Part shown: one piece after another, positions 20,731 through 30,190 of the stretch
Position numbering within the stretch: the first letter of the stretch is position 1
Layout of the letters: each line of letters opens with the position of its first letter
DNA from: Oscarella lobularis
Lineage: Eukaryota; Porifera; Homoscleromorpha; Homosclerophorida; Oscarellidae
Reading direction: 5' to 3'
DNA: 64,000 nucleotides
Assembly: GCF_947507565.1 (NCBI RefSeq)
Contig: NC_089183.1
Span: 1,922,001-1,986,000 of the forward strand
Translations under genes and position numbers: made by a program
Notes under the pieces: generated by a model
Database searches by the model: none
Told to the model about the DNA's origin: nothing
The model's input: the letters and a program-made list of their open reading frames with translations, nothing else

Positions 20731-21001
20731 CGCCTGATTCTGTATGAAAAATCCAAAACGGAAAGCGCCACGAGTCACGGCGTAATGCTTCATGGTATAA
20801 CGAACATGTATTCTTACGGTCACACATATGTGTCAATCGCAAGCACTGGAAAAGAGGCTGTTTTGACGGGTGGTCGTTTTCGATATCTAGTCGCCGGACA
20901 GGTCTGCATTTAACAACAGTGGCCGCTTTATTGACAACGAAAACATACTTGCACTTATAACTATAGGCTACTGCGGAAAAACGTTAGTTTTTGGAAGTGG
21001 T

Positions 21002-21037
21002 CGTGTCAGCCTAGTGCGCTAACGATCAACCCCCCCT
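21002..21037 (-). repeat. Right TIR of the 5.4-kb element
   Basis: Exact inverted partner of 15627-15662, ending in seven C and T. Immediately outside is the second copy of the 12-bp duplication (21038-21049), which runs into sequence also present at 29011. Confidence 0.9.
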
Positions 21038-21048
21038 GGTTCCGAACG

Positions 21049-21141
21049 CGTGGCATGTATTCCGCCTGCGCGTTTTTCATACCACGTGCATAGACGCATC
21101 GACGCCATTTTGACGACAGTCTTGGAAGATGAAGAAAAACA
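21049..21141 (+). repeat. Duplicated 5' end of a HECT-partner gene (matches 29011-29103)
   Basis: 93 bases match 29011-29103 with one visible mismatch (T at 21091 against C). The block covers a 5' leader and the first codons after an ATG (21129 here, 29091 there; both start MKKN). After 21141 the two diverge: here the sequence enters an IS630-like transposase fragment and stops after MKKNS, whereas at 29104 the coding frame continues. Confidence 0.85.
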
Positions 21142-21786
21142 GTTGAGAAAGCCGTAGCCATCGCGGAAGAGAAGTACCCGAGAGATCATTACACACTGCT
21201 GTGGATTTTCGACCACAGTTCTAATCATGCATCAAAAGGAAAAGACGCACTCGTTGCTGATCGCATGAATTTGTCGTCAGGAAAGAAACAGCCGACAATG
21301 AGAGATACTGTCTGGAACGGCAGGCCTTTTAAAATGGTGTTCCCCGACGGTAAACCGAAAGGTCTCAAAGTTGTTCTGGAAGAGAGAGGTGTCAACTGTG
21401 CTGGACTAAAGCGTGCGGAGATGGTCGCCATTCTAGAGAAGCATGACGACTTTGCCAATGAGAAGTCTTTGCTGGAGAGGGTGATCGAAGGCAGAGGGCA
21501 CATTTGCAGATTTCTTCCCAAGTATCATTGTGAGTTGAACCCAATCGAAAGGGTTTGGTGCGTCGCAAAAAGGATTGCTAGAGAGAAGTGCAGGTATAAC
21601 ATCGTCTCGTTGAGACAGATAATCTCAGTCGTGTTTGATTCCATCTCAACCGACATGATTCGTAAATTCTTTCAAAAATGTCGCGAATACGTTGAAGCTT
21701 ACGCGAAAGGCAGTAGTGGATGGACTGTAGAGAACGCTGCAAAAGTATACAAATCCCATAGGCGAATTCTTGGTGAACAGCTGTAA
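21142..21786 (+). pseudogene. IS630/Tc1-like transposase, C-terminal fragment
   Basis: Open in one frame from about 21145 (EKAVAIAEEKYPRDHYTLLW) to a stop at 21784-21786. It carries FDHSSNHASKGKDAL with the second catalytic Asp, RDTVWNGRPFKMVFPDGKPK, and CELNPIERVWCVAKRIAR with the catalytic Glu, then VYKSHRRI near the end. I know this family from memory as a common DDE transposon of cnidarians and sponges with an extended insertion between Asp and Glu. The N-terminal DNA-binding part and first Asp are absent. The fragment begins exactly where the duplicated HECT-partner leader stops, so it is a chimaeric junction. Confidence 0.75.
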
Positions 21787-21821
21787 GCATGTGTTTTTAG
21801 TGAACATGTATTGTTGGTTTG

Positions 21822-22783
21822 TCACTGAAAAACAACAACCAGGTTTACGCCACATTTCCAGCAATAACTAAGTGTAACATCCGTACGCTTACATAGCAGT
21901 CTCTGCCCGCAATTCCAGCAATATTCTAGCCGGGGGATCTTTGAGGGAGGCGATGACACATCACTCTCCTCTTTCTCTTCTTCTTCTTCCTCGGACTGGC
22001 TTTCTACTGTATCTAGGTTTTCTTCTCTGTTTCCCGTTACGTTTTCATCGTCTTCATTCTCCACTTCGGAAGTAGGAGCATTCTCTTCGTCTCTACTGTC
22101 TGTCGCCTTTTGCTGAATTTTGTTAGAAGAAACAACTACCTGGCTCTCTTCCTCACTGTCTAATTCGACGTTCTCTGACAGCACTGGAATGACCATTGAT
22201 TCTCCAACAGGTATGGTAGAGCCTCTATACCCTGCCGGCACCTCCTTCCAAGAATAGTATTTCTTTGATAAAAAATCCTGATAAATTTCTTCTTTTCTTC
22301 CAATCGTCGTTTGACCAGTAAACTCCACTTTCAGCTGGATGTCCCAAGATCGGTAACGCCAACTGTAGTTGCCCTCAGGATGAGAAGAATAGGGTATGCC
22401 ACTCAATTTGCTGAGAACGGCCGGTCTAGCAATGCACGCGAATTTCAAGAGCGATCTACTCACCCTGAGACTACCAGAATGTTATCATCAATAGGTCGAG
22501 CCAGAATTGAAGCCACATCACGTTCTATATACCCCACTGTCGAGCCGCGGAACGATGCTCGAATAGCATTTTGGTCTTTTGCGTTGTCTCTTTCACGTAA
22601 TAACGTAATCTCGGTTCCTTCGCTTAATGACGACGATCCTTGACGCATTCGCGTTCCTTGGAGCCGACACATTGTGAAAAAACAGTGAAACGACATCTGA
22701 GCAACGCGTGCGTTAAGCAAAATCGCATGCGCTGTGCACGTGTCACGTATGAAATTAAATACCATTATTATTTCTGAAACCAA
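21822..22783 (-). pseudogene. Second HIRAN-like protein
   Basis: Two minus-strand frames. The upstream one (22783-22460) includes SEGTEITLLRERDNAKDQNA and FRGSTVGYIERDVASILAR, the HIRAN pattern also seen at 16282. The downstream one (22463-21822) continues the domain (RSLLKFACIARPAVLSKLSG, WDIQLKVEFTGQTTIGRKEE), then an acidic linker (SQSEEEEEEKEESD) and two zinc-ribbon-like CXXC pairs at the end (YCWNCGQRLLCK, YCWKCGV). The frames meet at GGG near 22465 with one base missing for continuity, so either a frameshift or an unusual splice exists. The downstream gene arrangement is not obviously within TIRs. It is convergent with the IS630-like fragment. Confidence 0.5.
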
Positions 22784-23128
22784 TAAGCAAATCGCAAAAT
22801 ATTTTCTAACAATCTTTTAATAGGCGATCAATCAAGCACGGAATGCAAAGAAAAGAATTTGTTATTCGTTAAATGAAGAAATGGTAAGGAATTTCTCTTC
22901 CGTACGCGAATAATTGAAACACATGATTGCGCGCATAAAATGCAAAAACTTTCTGACAAGCTGCTTGCAGATAGTGCGTAAACGAAGTACAAAAAACTGC
23001 GAAACAAAACGTCAAGGAATAAAAATTTCTTAAGGAATTTGCTGTAAAACGATCAAAGGAGCAAGATGCCTTATCTGGACAATCTTCTCTACATGTATAG
23101 CGTAACCAAAGGAAACTATTAAAGATTT
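22784..23128. other. AT-rich spacer
   Basis: No ORF of note, no repeat array and no RNA gene seen. It separates the divergent HIRAN gene (minus) from the G2E3/UBX-like gene (plus), so promoters of both may lie here. Confidence 0.5.
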
Positions 23129-25167
23129 ATGGACTCCACATTGAAGGAACAAAGTAAAGAAAGGCCACCCCTTACCAAATTCAAACTGCGCGCCAAGATA
23201 ATAAATATCAACGGGGAGCGTTTATGCTGGCCGGCACTGTACTGCGTACGGGTCGCTGACAACATGGCGAGATATCACGCGAAAGCACTTTCTTTCATAA
23301 AAGAAGCGCAAAAGCTACTTTGTACTTCCAGCGAGGTAAGGAATTTAACATGTTGATGTATTTCTGGGTCTGCTTCTGTCTCTCTGCTATTCACAAGGCC
23401 ATGAAATGCTTTTTAGCTGTTTACACTTACTAAAGGAGCCTTTGTTGACAAACTGTCTTTAGGATTCAGTTGCAGACGAAGCTTTGCAAATCCCGTCGGA
23501 GCTAGAACTGTCAATGGAGCGCGAAGAAGTGCGCGAAGTTGCCGACAACGACGACGACGGCTACTGCAATAAAGTCGACAGACAGCAAAAGGCATGTTTT
23601 GACCGTAGGAAACGCAATTGCGGAAAAACCCCTGCATGTCTCTTTCAGAATAAGCTAGCAAAACTTAGTGCCCAAGAAGAATTCCGAAAAATCATGCGTT
23701 TCAGTGGCCATCGCGGCAAAAATGAAAAGGGTAGGTCAAGAAGTTGGCAACGGGAAGCGGAGCATCATCTGGGTCAACGGGGAGCGTACGATCTGGAGGA
23801 AACCCTCCGCTAAGAGTCGTCTGTCTGAGCGATTGCAGGGCCATCACCCTCCCCCCCCCGACGGAATTCATGTGGTTGAACTTTTCAATGCTGGATTGGG
23901 CGAGAAAGACATCTGTCGCGTAGGAGAAGTTGCAAAGGCTCTCCATGACGCAATTGTGAAAGCCTTCCCACAACTCGTTCACGTCGGGTATGAATTCGTA
24001 AAATGCCCTGCCAGGGGAAAGAGGAATCTTGAGTGTCTTCGAAAAAGTGTTCTAATATAACATCTCTAAAAAAATGTTACGGGAAATCAAAAATAATTAA
24101 AGAAACCATTTCTTTGCTATCAACTAAAGATCGCGGAAAGAAGGTGAGTCTGTAGCAATACCTATATGCGCACAGTTGCAGTACAGGGTTTTCAGACTTT
24201 TACGGCTACCATAAAGTTAGACAAATGACTCGTCAATATTCCAATGCCTAATTACCGAAAACATACTGAAAACTGCATGAAAATGTAGGCGCTGTTTTTG
24301 GACACCAACACATGGATTTTATAGTTTTTCTTCTTTCATGAGCAGCCAAGAGAGCAAAGCGACGAAAGAATCTGTTTAAGTGACGACGAAAAATGCAATG
24401 AATATTCCATAGAGGTTCGACATACATAGTGCAATGGGAGTGGTTGATATAGCCAGTATGTTTAATTAAGGCTCAATTGTCTCGTGTTGCGGTTGACCTA
24501 ACGTTGGGTAACACAATGGAAAAGACAACTACGTATGACCAGGAAATCATCGAAGGAGAAAGAGAGGACAAAGAGGAAACCTTGGAAGAGGTTCGTAATG
24601 ATGTTTGCACAAATACATAATGTTGAATTGTTCTTCATGTATCAGACGCCAGCTTTACGGGCGCAACAAGATTTGGCGTGCGCGCAGTCACTAGCAATTG
24701 ACACAGAAAAAGTGAGAATAGCGTCTGTTTTGTTTAATCGCTACTGACTGCGTGGTAGAAAAGAACGAAATCTGATTTTGCAGCTCAAGCTGCGGTTGTT
24801 GCAGAGCTGAAACGTCTTTCTGCTGACATGAAACCTATCGACCCGAAAAAGGACGAATACGACGCCATTGTTGTACGCATTCAACTTCCTGATTCGTCTG
24901 TGTAAAAGAGACGATTCCAATCATCGCATACCCTTCAAGTACGTTTAGGAGTTCTAATGTTATTACATGCATGTTGTTTACTATAAGGATCTGCTGTACC
25001 GGGTTGGGAGTTATTCCTCCATCGAGCATCCAGATCATTTCACGTTGATGGATCGTTCAAAGAGGCCCTCAAAGGCTATGGAAATTCGAGGCAAAAAGGC
25101 GCAAGATTTGAACCACGTTTTTCGCGGAAGAACAAGCGTTTCCCTTATAGCAGAGAAAACGGTATGA
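23129..25167 (+). pseudogene. G2E3/UBX-like gene, copy 1 (HECT-ligase partner region)
   Basis: Several plus-strand exons resemble the N-terminal half of HECT ligases of G2E3-like type. About 23260-23334 reads MARYHAKALSFIKEAQKLL. A second exon (23463-23600) is acidic. About 23840-24055 reads LFNAGLGEKDICRVGEVAKA and AFPQLVHVGYEFVKC, the GLGEK---/GYE-L- pattern of these proteins. About 24640-24710 reads LRAQQDLACAQSLAIDTEK, the coiled coil that precedes UBX domains in FAF1/UBXN proteins. About 24780-25070 reads VRIQLPDSSV and, after an intron, LLYRVGSYSSIEHPDHFTL, fitting a UBX domain. Frame slips and stops (for example after VRIQLPDSSV at 24903) suggest decay or unresolved splicing. No HECT domain follows on this strand. 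Confidence 0.5.
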
Positions 25168-25551
25168 GCATGCAGGGTAGCTCGTTTCTTTCCAACAATA
25201 TGTCCGAAGCGAAACATATTAATCGATTGTTGCATCATCTTTACCACGTGATCGTTTCGCTGCAGCGCAAGGCAACGGCACCTTACCTACCCTATCGGAA
25301 CTCTTTACTGACTACAGTACTAAGAGATACATAGTGTGCCCTACTTTTGATAAGTTCTTTCTTATAGGAGGTACTGTAATTGCTTGACTGCTATGGTTGC
25401 CATTAGTTTTGCGGATCGCTCTAATAATGTATGGGAGTCCATATTCAGCTGTAGTTTTGCTCAGAGAGTGGCGTGCATTTTGAACAGCGTGAGGTAAGAA
25501 ATTCAATAATTTCAATGAACGTATTATTCAACGGCGTGTGTCTTGAGGTGT
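25168..25551. other. No gene recognised
   Basis: Mixed sequence between the UBX-like exon and a following exon-like block; no convincing ORF, repeat or RNA gene. Confidence 0.5.
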
Positions 25552-25773
25552 AGGAAAACCAAGATGCTCGACGACAAGGAGATACGCAAGCGACTCAGAA
25601 AGCGTATCGTCGAATTGGAAAAAGAACTCGAAAAACGGAGGACGGCGACATCGACGCAAATGCCACAGTCCATCAAAGCGGCGCCCTCACCAAAGAGCAA
25701 TTGCGTCAATGTCGCGATCTAATGACCGGATTCGTCGACGGAACTATAGACGATCCTTTCGATTCCGGTTCGT
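25552..25773 (+). CDS. Exon-like block of unknown identity
   Basis: After an acceptor-like GAGGTGTAG at about 25551 a frame stays open for about 73 residues (ARRQGDTQATQKAYRRIGKR, later TKEQLRQCRDLMTGFVDGT) and stops near 25775. It is strongly charged and helical. It may be the last exon of the UBX-like gene or the 5' part of the integrase-like transposon that follows. Family not recognised. Confidence 0.3.
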
Positions 25774-25967
25774 AATTTAATTAAATATCGAAAAATTATT
25801 TTCACTTGCTTTAGGTGCAAACGACGTTCGAATGTTTTAGAGAGTGCGTGCATCTCCTCAAGAAACTTATAACAAAACTAGCTCAAGCAAAAAGTTCAGT
25901 TGAAGTTCCACTCGATAAACTATGGAACGTCGAATGGGACAAAAGTAAAAGTGTCGTAATTAATTTT

Positions 25968-26112
25968 TATGATCAAGTGTTAGTGTTTTTTGATAACGTG
26001 TTTGTGTTTTTTGATCAATTGTTTGTGTTTTTTGATCAAGTGTTTTTTGATCAAGAGTTAGAGTTTTTCGATCAAGAGTTTTTTGATCAAGTCTTACCTT
26101 TTTTGATCCAGT
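25968..26112. repeat. 21/15-bp minisatellite (TTTTTTGATCAAGTGTTTGTG type)
   Basis: About eight units of TTTTTTGATCAAG plus TG or AG, some extended by TTAGTG/TTTGTG. Unit lengths are 21 or 15 bp, multiples of three, so the plus strand reads a repeated FFDQ peptide. Contains many GATC sites and a palindromic TGATCA core. Confidence 0.85.
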
Positions 26113-26309
26113 ATCACATAATCGGTGAAAAGCATTTATTGGAGTTGTTACCGGAATTTCACTTTTGATGACCGTGTTCATTTGCTTACTTCAAGTAAAG
26201 TGTTTCTTTCAAAGATTCTAAAGAAACAATACTAGAGGATACGTTGGAATCGATGTTGGACGACGACACCGATCAACAAGTTTCATGAAGTCTAGTGTAC
26301 AGCGCGAAA

Positions 26310-27390
26310 GAACTATGGGTCGTTCGAGATAACGTATTAACCCGGAAGACATCGATCAATTACACTTTATGCTTGGCACGTGGCTTGGCGTAGCGGAGGC
26401 TCTCGGAGTGTCTCAGCGAACTCTAAGATGAAGAAGGCATGATCATGGTCTGCCACTCGGCGCTGATGTTTACTCCATTTGTGATGACGACGAACTCGAC
26501 GAGATAGTCCAGGAAATACTTCAAGAATCTCCAGAATCTGGCGAAGTATACGTCGATGGCGCTCTTGCTTCCCAAAGCATTCGTGTTCAGCGCAGACGTC
26601 TGCGCCAAAGTCTTCGACGCATTGATCCGGTCAATCGGTCGCTGAGACGATCATTTGCTATTGTTCGTCGATTTTACCGCGTTGCGGGACCAAACGCGCT
26701 GTGGTAATGAAAAGTACATGACAACCTCACCCCTTTACACACATTTTTAAGCACTTTGACGGCAACCATAAACTGATACGGTGGAAAATGGTCATACACG
26801 GCTGCATTGACGGCTTCAGTCGTCTAATAACGTACCTTTCAGTGGCTGACAACAACAGAGCTTTGCGCAACTGTCTGCGCTCTATTTGAAAATGCTACGG
26901 CTACATTTGGTGTTCCCTCTCGCGTAAGGTGTGATCGTGGAGATGAAAATGTTGACGTTGCTCGGTTTATGTTACAGCAGAGAGGACTAAATCGTAGCTC
27001 TGTCATTGCTGGATCTAACGTCCACAGCCAACGCATAGAGCGTTTATGGGTTGAGGTCAAGAGGATCGTAATCAGCAGATATAAAAATTTGTTCTATCAC
27101 CTTGAAAATAATTCGTTAATGAATCACACATCTGACAACGACCTTTTGTGCCTCCATTTCGTTTTTCTGCCAAGGATCGCAAACAGCCTCGCGCGCTTTG
27201 TTCATCAATGGAAACAACCCTCGAATTCGACGTGAAGGTGGACGTTCACCGAATCAAATGTTGCTTCAGGGCATATCGGATACAATTAGCGACTTCACTA
27301 CTGTTCACTACTGTCAGTGATGACTACGGGGTTGACAACGACGTTAGCTCTGTCTTAAACCGAGGGCTGTCCTTCGTTAAAAAGAGTTGA
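26310..27390 (+). pseudogene. Integrase-like (rve-type) transposase, copy 2
   Basis: Same family as 13912-15533 but a different paralogue. Blocks in order: MGRSR then RINPEDIDQLHFML and ALGVSQRTLR (HTH region), DDDELDEIVQEILQESPESG and RVQRRRLRQSLRRIDPVNRS (linker), [20 protein letters not shown] (first acidic region), [19 protein letters not shown] (second Asp), [18 protein letters not shown] (Glu), and [20 protein letters not shown] final exon fragment (TTVSDDYGVDNDV, about 27310-27350) matches the last exon of copy 1. Stops and frame changes occur near 26305, 26430 and 26890, so it is inactive. Confidence 0.7.
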
Positions 27391-28735
27391 ATCCGTGCGA
27401 GTTCAAAATTCCGTACGCAACGTCGTCTTTGAAAGCGTCGTAGTCGACATTATGTCGGCGCGTGAAAACGATTTTCATAGTGCAAGTAGACGCCGTCAAA
27501 CAACGCCTTTCACTGGTAGCTTCGAGATCAAAAGCTAACATGGGCTTAGTGTAAAAGCCGACGACCGGAACGTTTTGTGCGCCGGTAGCGAACTCCATAA
27601 TGTGTTGCAGTGTTAGAAGTTCCGTACCAGCAAAAATGTCTAAACATTTAACATTGCGAATGATGTACTCTAGCCATAGCAATAGACCTTTATTCGCGAC
27701 ATCTTTGATGAAATCATTCCAATTCATAACGATAGCCTCTTCAATCATTCGAGTGTTTGAATCTCTCTCCGAAAGGACAGGCTCAAAGAGATCTAGAACA
27801 AAGTCGGCAGTGAGTTCGCGAGGCTTTCTAAAGGCGAGAAGATGAAATCCCAAACTGAGGTTTTCGCGGAGAAATGCCAAAAATCCGCAGCACTGCAAGC
27901 CCTCGGCGAACTGGTCCATTTCAGCCTTTCGGCTGAAGAAGACCTAAATGACTTCGTTGAAAATATGTTACGTAGTACAGATGTCTAACTGACGTTGTTC
28001 TTGGCCGCAGCTGAAACAAGGGCGTCTCTGTGTAAATTTCTGGGCTGGTTTCCCAAAACCCATGTCAAAACGAAAGTCGAACTGTTCGTCACCAACGATA
28101 GATCTCACGTCGTCATCACATTTTGCTTCGTTCAACTGCCGTAAAAAATGACCAAGTACAATCAATTTCAGATCAAGTACGTACTGCTGTCAGGCAATTG
28201 AACAGCGTAGAATCGCAGACTTCTTCGACGGAAGGGCTGCAAAGACCGTAGATCATGTAACGCACGAAAGACCTAGTTAGGCAATGCTTCAATGTAGTAG
28301 CGTATGGGTAGGTAACTTACGTAGCAAAAACAGACGGACATGGACCTTCCTGCAAAATGGACAATGCCACCATCATTCCAAGGAAATAGTATTTTTCTTC
28401 AATGACATCTTTTGGACTTTTCGCTGGTATTAGATGACCGGCTTTGCCACAAACCAATGGACCGTCAAGGAGTTGCTGAAGAACTCTTGTTAGGAAGTCG
28501 CGTCGTGGCCCCCCGTCATCGACACCAAACTCCCCTACGAAGCGAAATTTAAGAGGAACTTTTCCGGTCATTTGATGTCGTTTGAGCGCTCGCATTGCGT
28601 CGGAAACCAAGTTTTGGCGGCGGACATCTATCCGATCGAAGTCCTTGCGATCAAAAGCACTAGTGCTGTACATAGCCCCGAAGTTGCTATGTATAAACTC
28701 TTTAAGGCGAAACATGTTCAGCTCCTCATTCACTC
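27377..28735 (-). CDS. HECT-type E3 ubiquitin ligase (G2E3-like)
   Basis: Minus-strand exons spell a HECT domain. 28735-28317: VNEELNMFRLKEFIHSNFGA then FVGEFGVDDGGPRRDFLTRV and YYFLGMMVALSILQEGPCPS, ending at AC|GTAAGT. About 28293-28190: FVRYMIYGLCSPSVEEVCDS. About 28138-28010: QLNEAKCDDDVRSIVGDEQF. 27919-27377: FLRENLSLGFHLLAFRKPRE, then the C-lobe with FATGAQNVPVVGF and the catalytic-cysteine motif LTASTCTMKI, ending GILNSHGFNSF. The thioester Cys is present, so the protein could be active. The VDDGGPRR-F signature is typical of G2E3-like ligases. The N-terminal part must lie past 28735, towards or within the N gap; the plus-strand G2E3/UBX-like copies on both sides are in the opposite orientation and cannot be its own exons. 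Confidence 0.75.
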
Positions 28736-28810
28736 TACGGACGGCATTACAACAACGTTGGCTCGCGTGGGCTACACTAGTCCATCATACTTTGTGTCAG
28801 CCGCTGCAAG

Positions 28811-29010
28811 NNNNNNNNNNNNNNNNNNNNNNNNNNNNNNNNNNNNNNNNNNNNNNNNNNNNNNNNNNNNNNNNNNNNNNNNNNNNNNNNNNNNNNNNNN
28901 NNNNNNNNNNNNNNNNNNNNNNNNNNNNNNNNNNNNNNNNNNNNNNNNNNNNNNNNNNNNNNNNNNNNNNNNNNNNNNNNNNNNNNNNNNNNNNNNNNNN
29001 NNNNNNNNNN
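28811..29010. other. Assembly gap (200 N)
   Basis: Exactly 200 undetermined bases, a size often used as a placeholder. Left of it is sequence upstream of the minus-strand HECT exon; right of it is the leader block shared with 21049. See the finding on a possibly hidden transposon copy. Confidence 0.99.
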
Positions 29011-29090
29011 CGTGGCATGTATTCCGCCTGCGCGTTTTTCATACCACGTGCACAGACGCATCGACGCCATTTTGACGACAGTCTTGGAAG

Positions 29091-30190
29091 ATGAAGAAAA
29101 ACATTCAACAAGCGACCGCGCTTCTTAGAGACGCTGCTAATGCACTCGAATTGTCTACGGAAGATACCGATTCAGACAAATCACCCAAAGACCCCCTTGA
29201 GCCAGGCAGTAAGTTCGATAATTTCTGCAGTACGAATATCGCCAGGCTAGTTCTTGTCTAACGTTAAGGAGCACGCGTTTCAAACACGTCGCCGGTTGGA
29301 AGCTCTTCGCGCGAAGGCGCAGGCTCGTACGTTCACGGATGCTGTCCGCACTCCTATACCCGTCACCCTATAAATAAATGCAATCTCTTAGATCTCGTTC
29401 GCTGTCTGTACCGTCTGTTGCCGAATATCACGCAAAACTTTTTCGTACAAACCCGCAGGCAAAAAAAGTCGGTTAAGAGAATGTCAAGCGGGCGCCACTA
29501 GGGCAAAAATGGAGAATCCCGGTGGAATGCACTCGAAAGGAGCTGCACGAGATTATCATACAGGCCTACCATCGCTTGGAGTCCGCAGGCTATGAGTTTT
29601 TTAGGGGAGCAGAACGGTAAAAAATCGTCCGGATGAGATAGAAAGGTCTCAAGTGGATCTGCGCTAAGGTCGGACAAGCTCGCTGCTATCTTCGCCCAAT
29701 TAGTAAAGATCTCGATTTAAGTCCAATACAAATCGTTGAAGAGTCGGAAATGGTTATCTTAGTCACACTTTCTCACTTGCTGATTTTCCAGTTTCTTAAA
29801 GGTAACGATGACCTGAAATTCTGTAAGAAAGAGTTCCCAATGGACGACCTGCGTGATCACGTACGCAATTGTGAGATGCAAATGATAGTTATGATTATGA
29901 AGTTGAAAAGAGTAGCATTTTCAATCTGTGTCTGTATGGCCGACCACGCTGACAAGTACAGTGAGTCCGCTCTAATATTTTGTGGCTCTTAGCGATTTCA
30001 TGTCATACTTAAGCATTGAAGAGATGTTCGTTCTATAAATGAAGTATTGTAGTAGTTGGTTGACATATTTTCGTAATCTACTGCTTTTATAAAGTTCAGA
30101 TAACTTCGGGCACTTCAAGACGAAGCGTTTGCTGCGTCTTTGGCGGCAGACAAAGATAAAGACAGAGAGGTTCACAAGAGACAGAAGCGT
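29091..30190 (+). pseudogene. G2E3/UBX-like gene, copy 2
   Basis: Starts at ATG 29091 with KKNIQQATALLRDAANALEL; exon 1 ends near GGCA|GTAAGT at about 29207. About 29530-29740 reads KELHEIIIQAYHRLESAGYE and VGQARCYLRPISKDLDLSPI, equivalent to the GYE-L/VGQ--YIRP-QKDLD region of G2E3-like HECT proteins and to 23940-24060 of copy 1. About 30100-30185 reads LRALQDEAFAASLAADKDKD, the FAF1/UBXN-type pre-UBX coiled coil, better conserved than in copy 1. Two stops between GYEFFRGAE and the VGQ motif indicate damage. The UBX domain itself was not found downstream. The leader (29011-29103) is nearly identical to 21049-21141. Confidence 0.5.

Larger units (their letters stand above)
15627..21037. mobile_element. 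Unclassified 5.4-kb TIR transposon with 12-bp target duplication
   Basis: Perfect inverted repeats of 36 bp bound this unit: 15627-15662 begins AGGGGGGGTTGATCGTTAGC, and 21002-21037 is its reverse complement. Outside, the identical 12-mer GGTTCCGAACGC occurs as a direct repeat (15615-15626 and 21038-21049), as a target-site duplication would. Between the ends lie a HIRAN-like gene on the plus strand (16282-16887), a small ORF (15953-16207), and a long multi-exon gene on the minus strand (16957-20730). No known transposase signature (hAT, Tc1, PIF, MULE, P, Kolobok) was recognised. A 12-bp duplication is longer than in the DNA-transposon superfamilies I can recall, where 2-11 bp is usual. Confidence 0.8.

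Noticed and set aside
28572-29111. ORFs spanning the N run
   Set aside because: They exist only because undetermined bases were translated as X.
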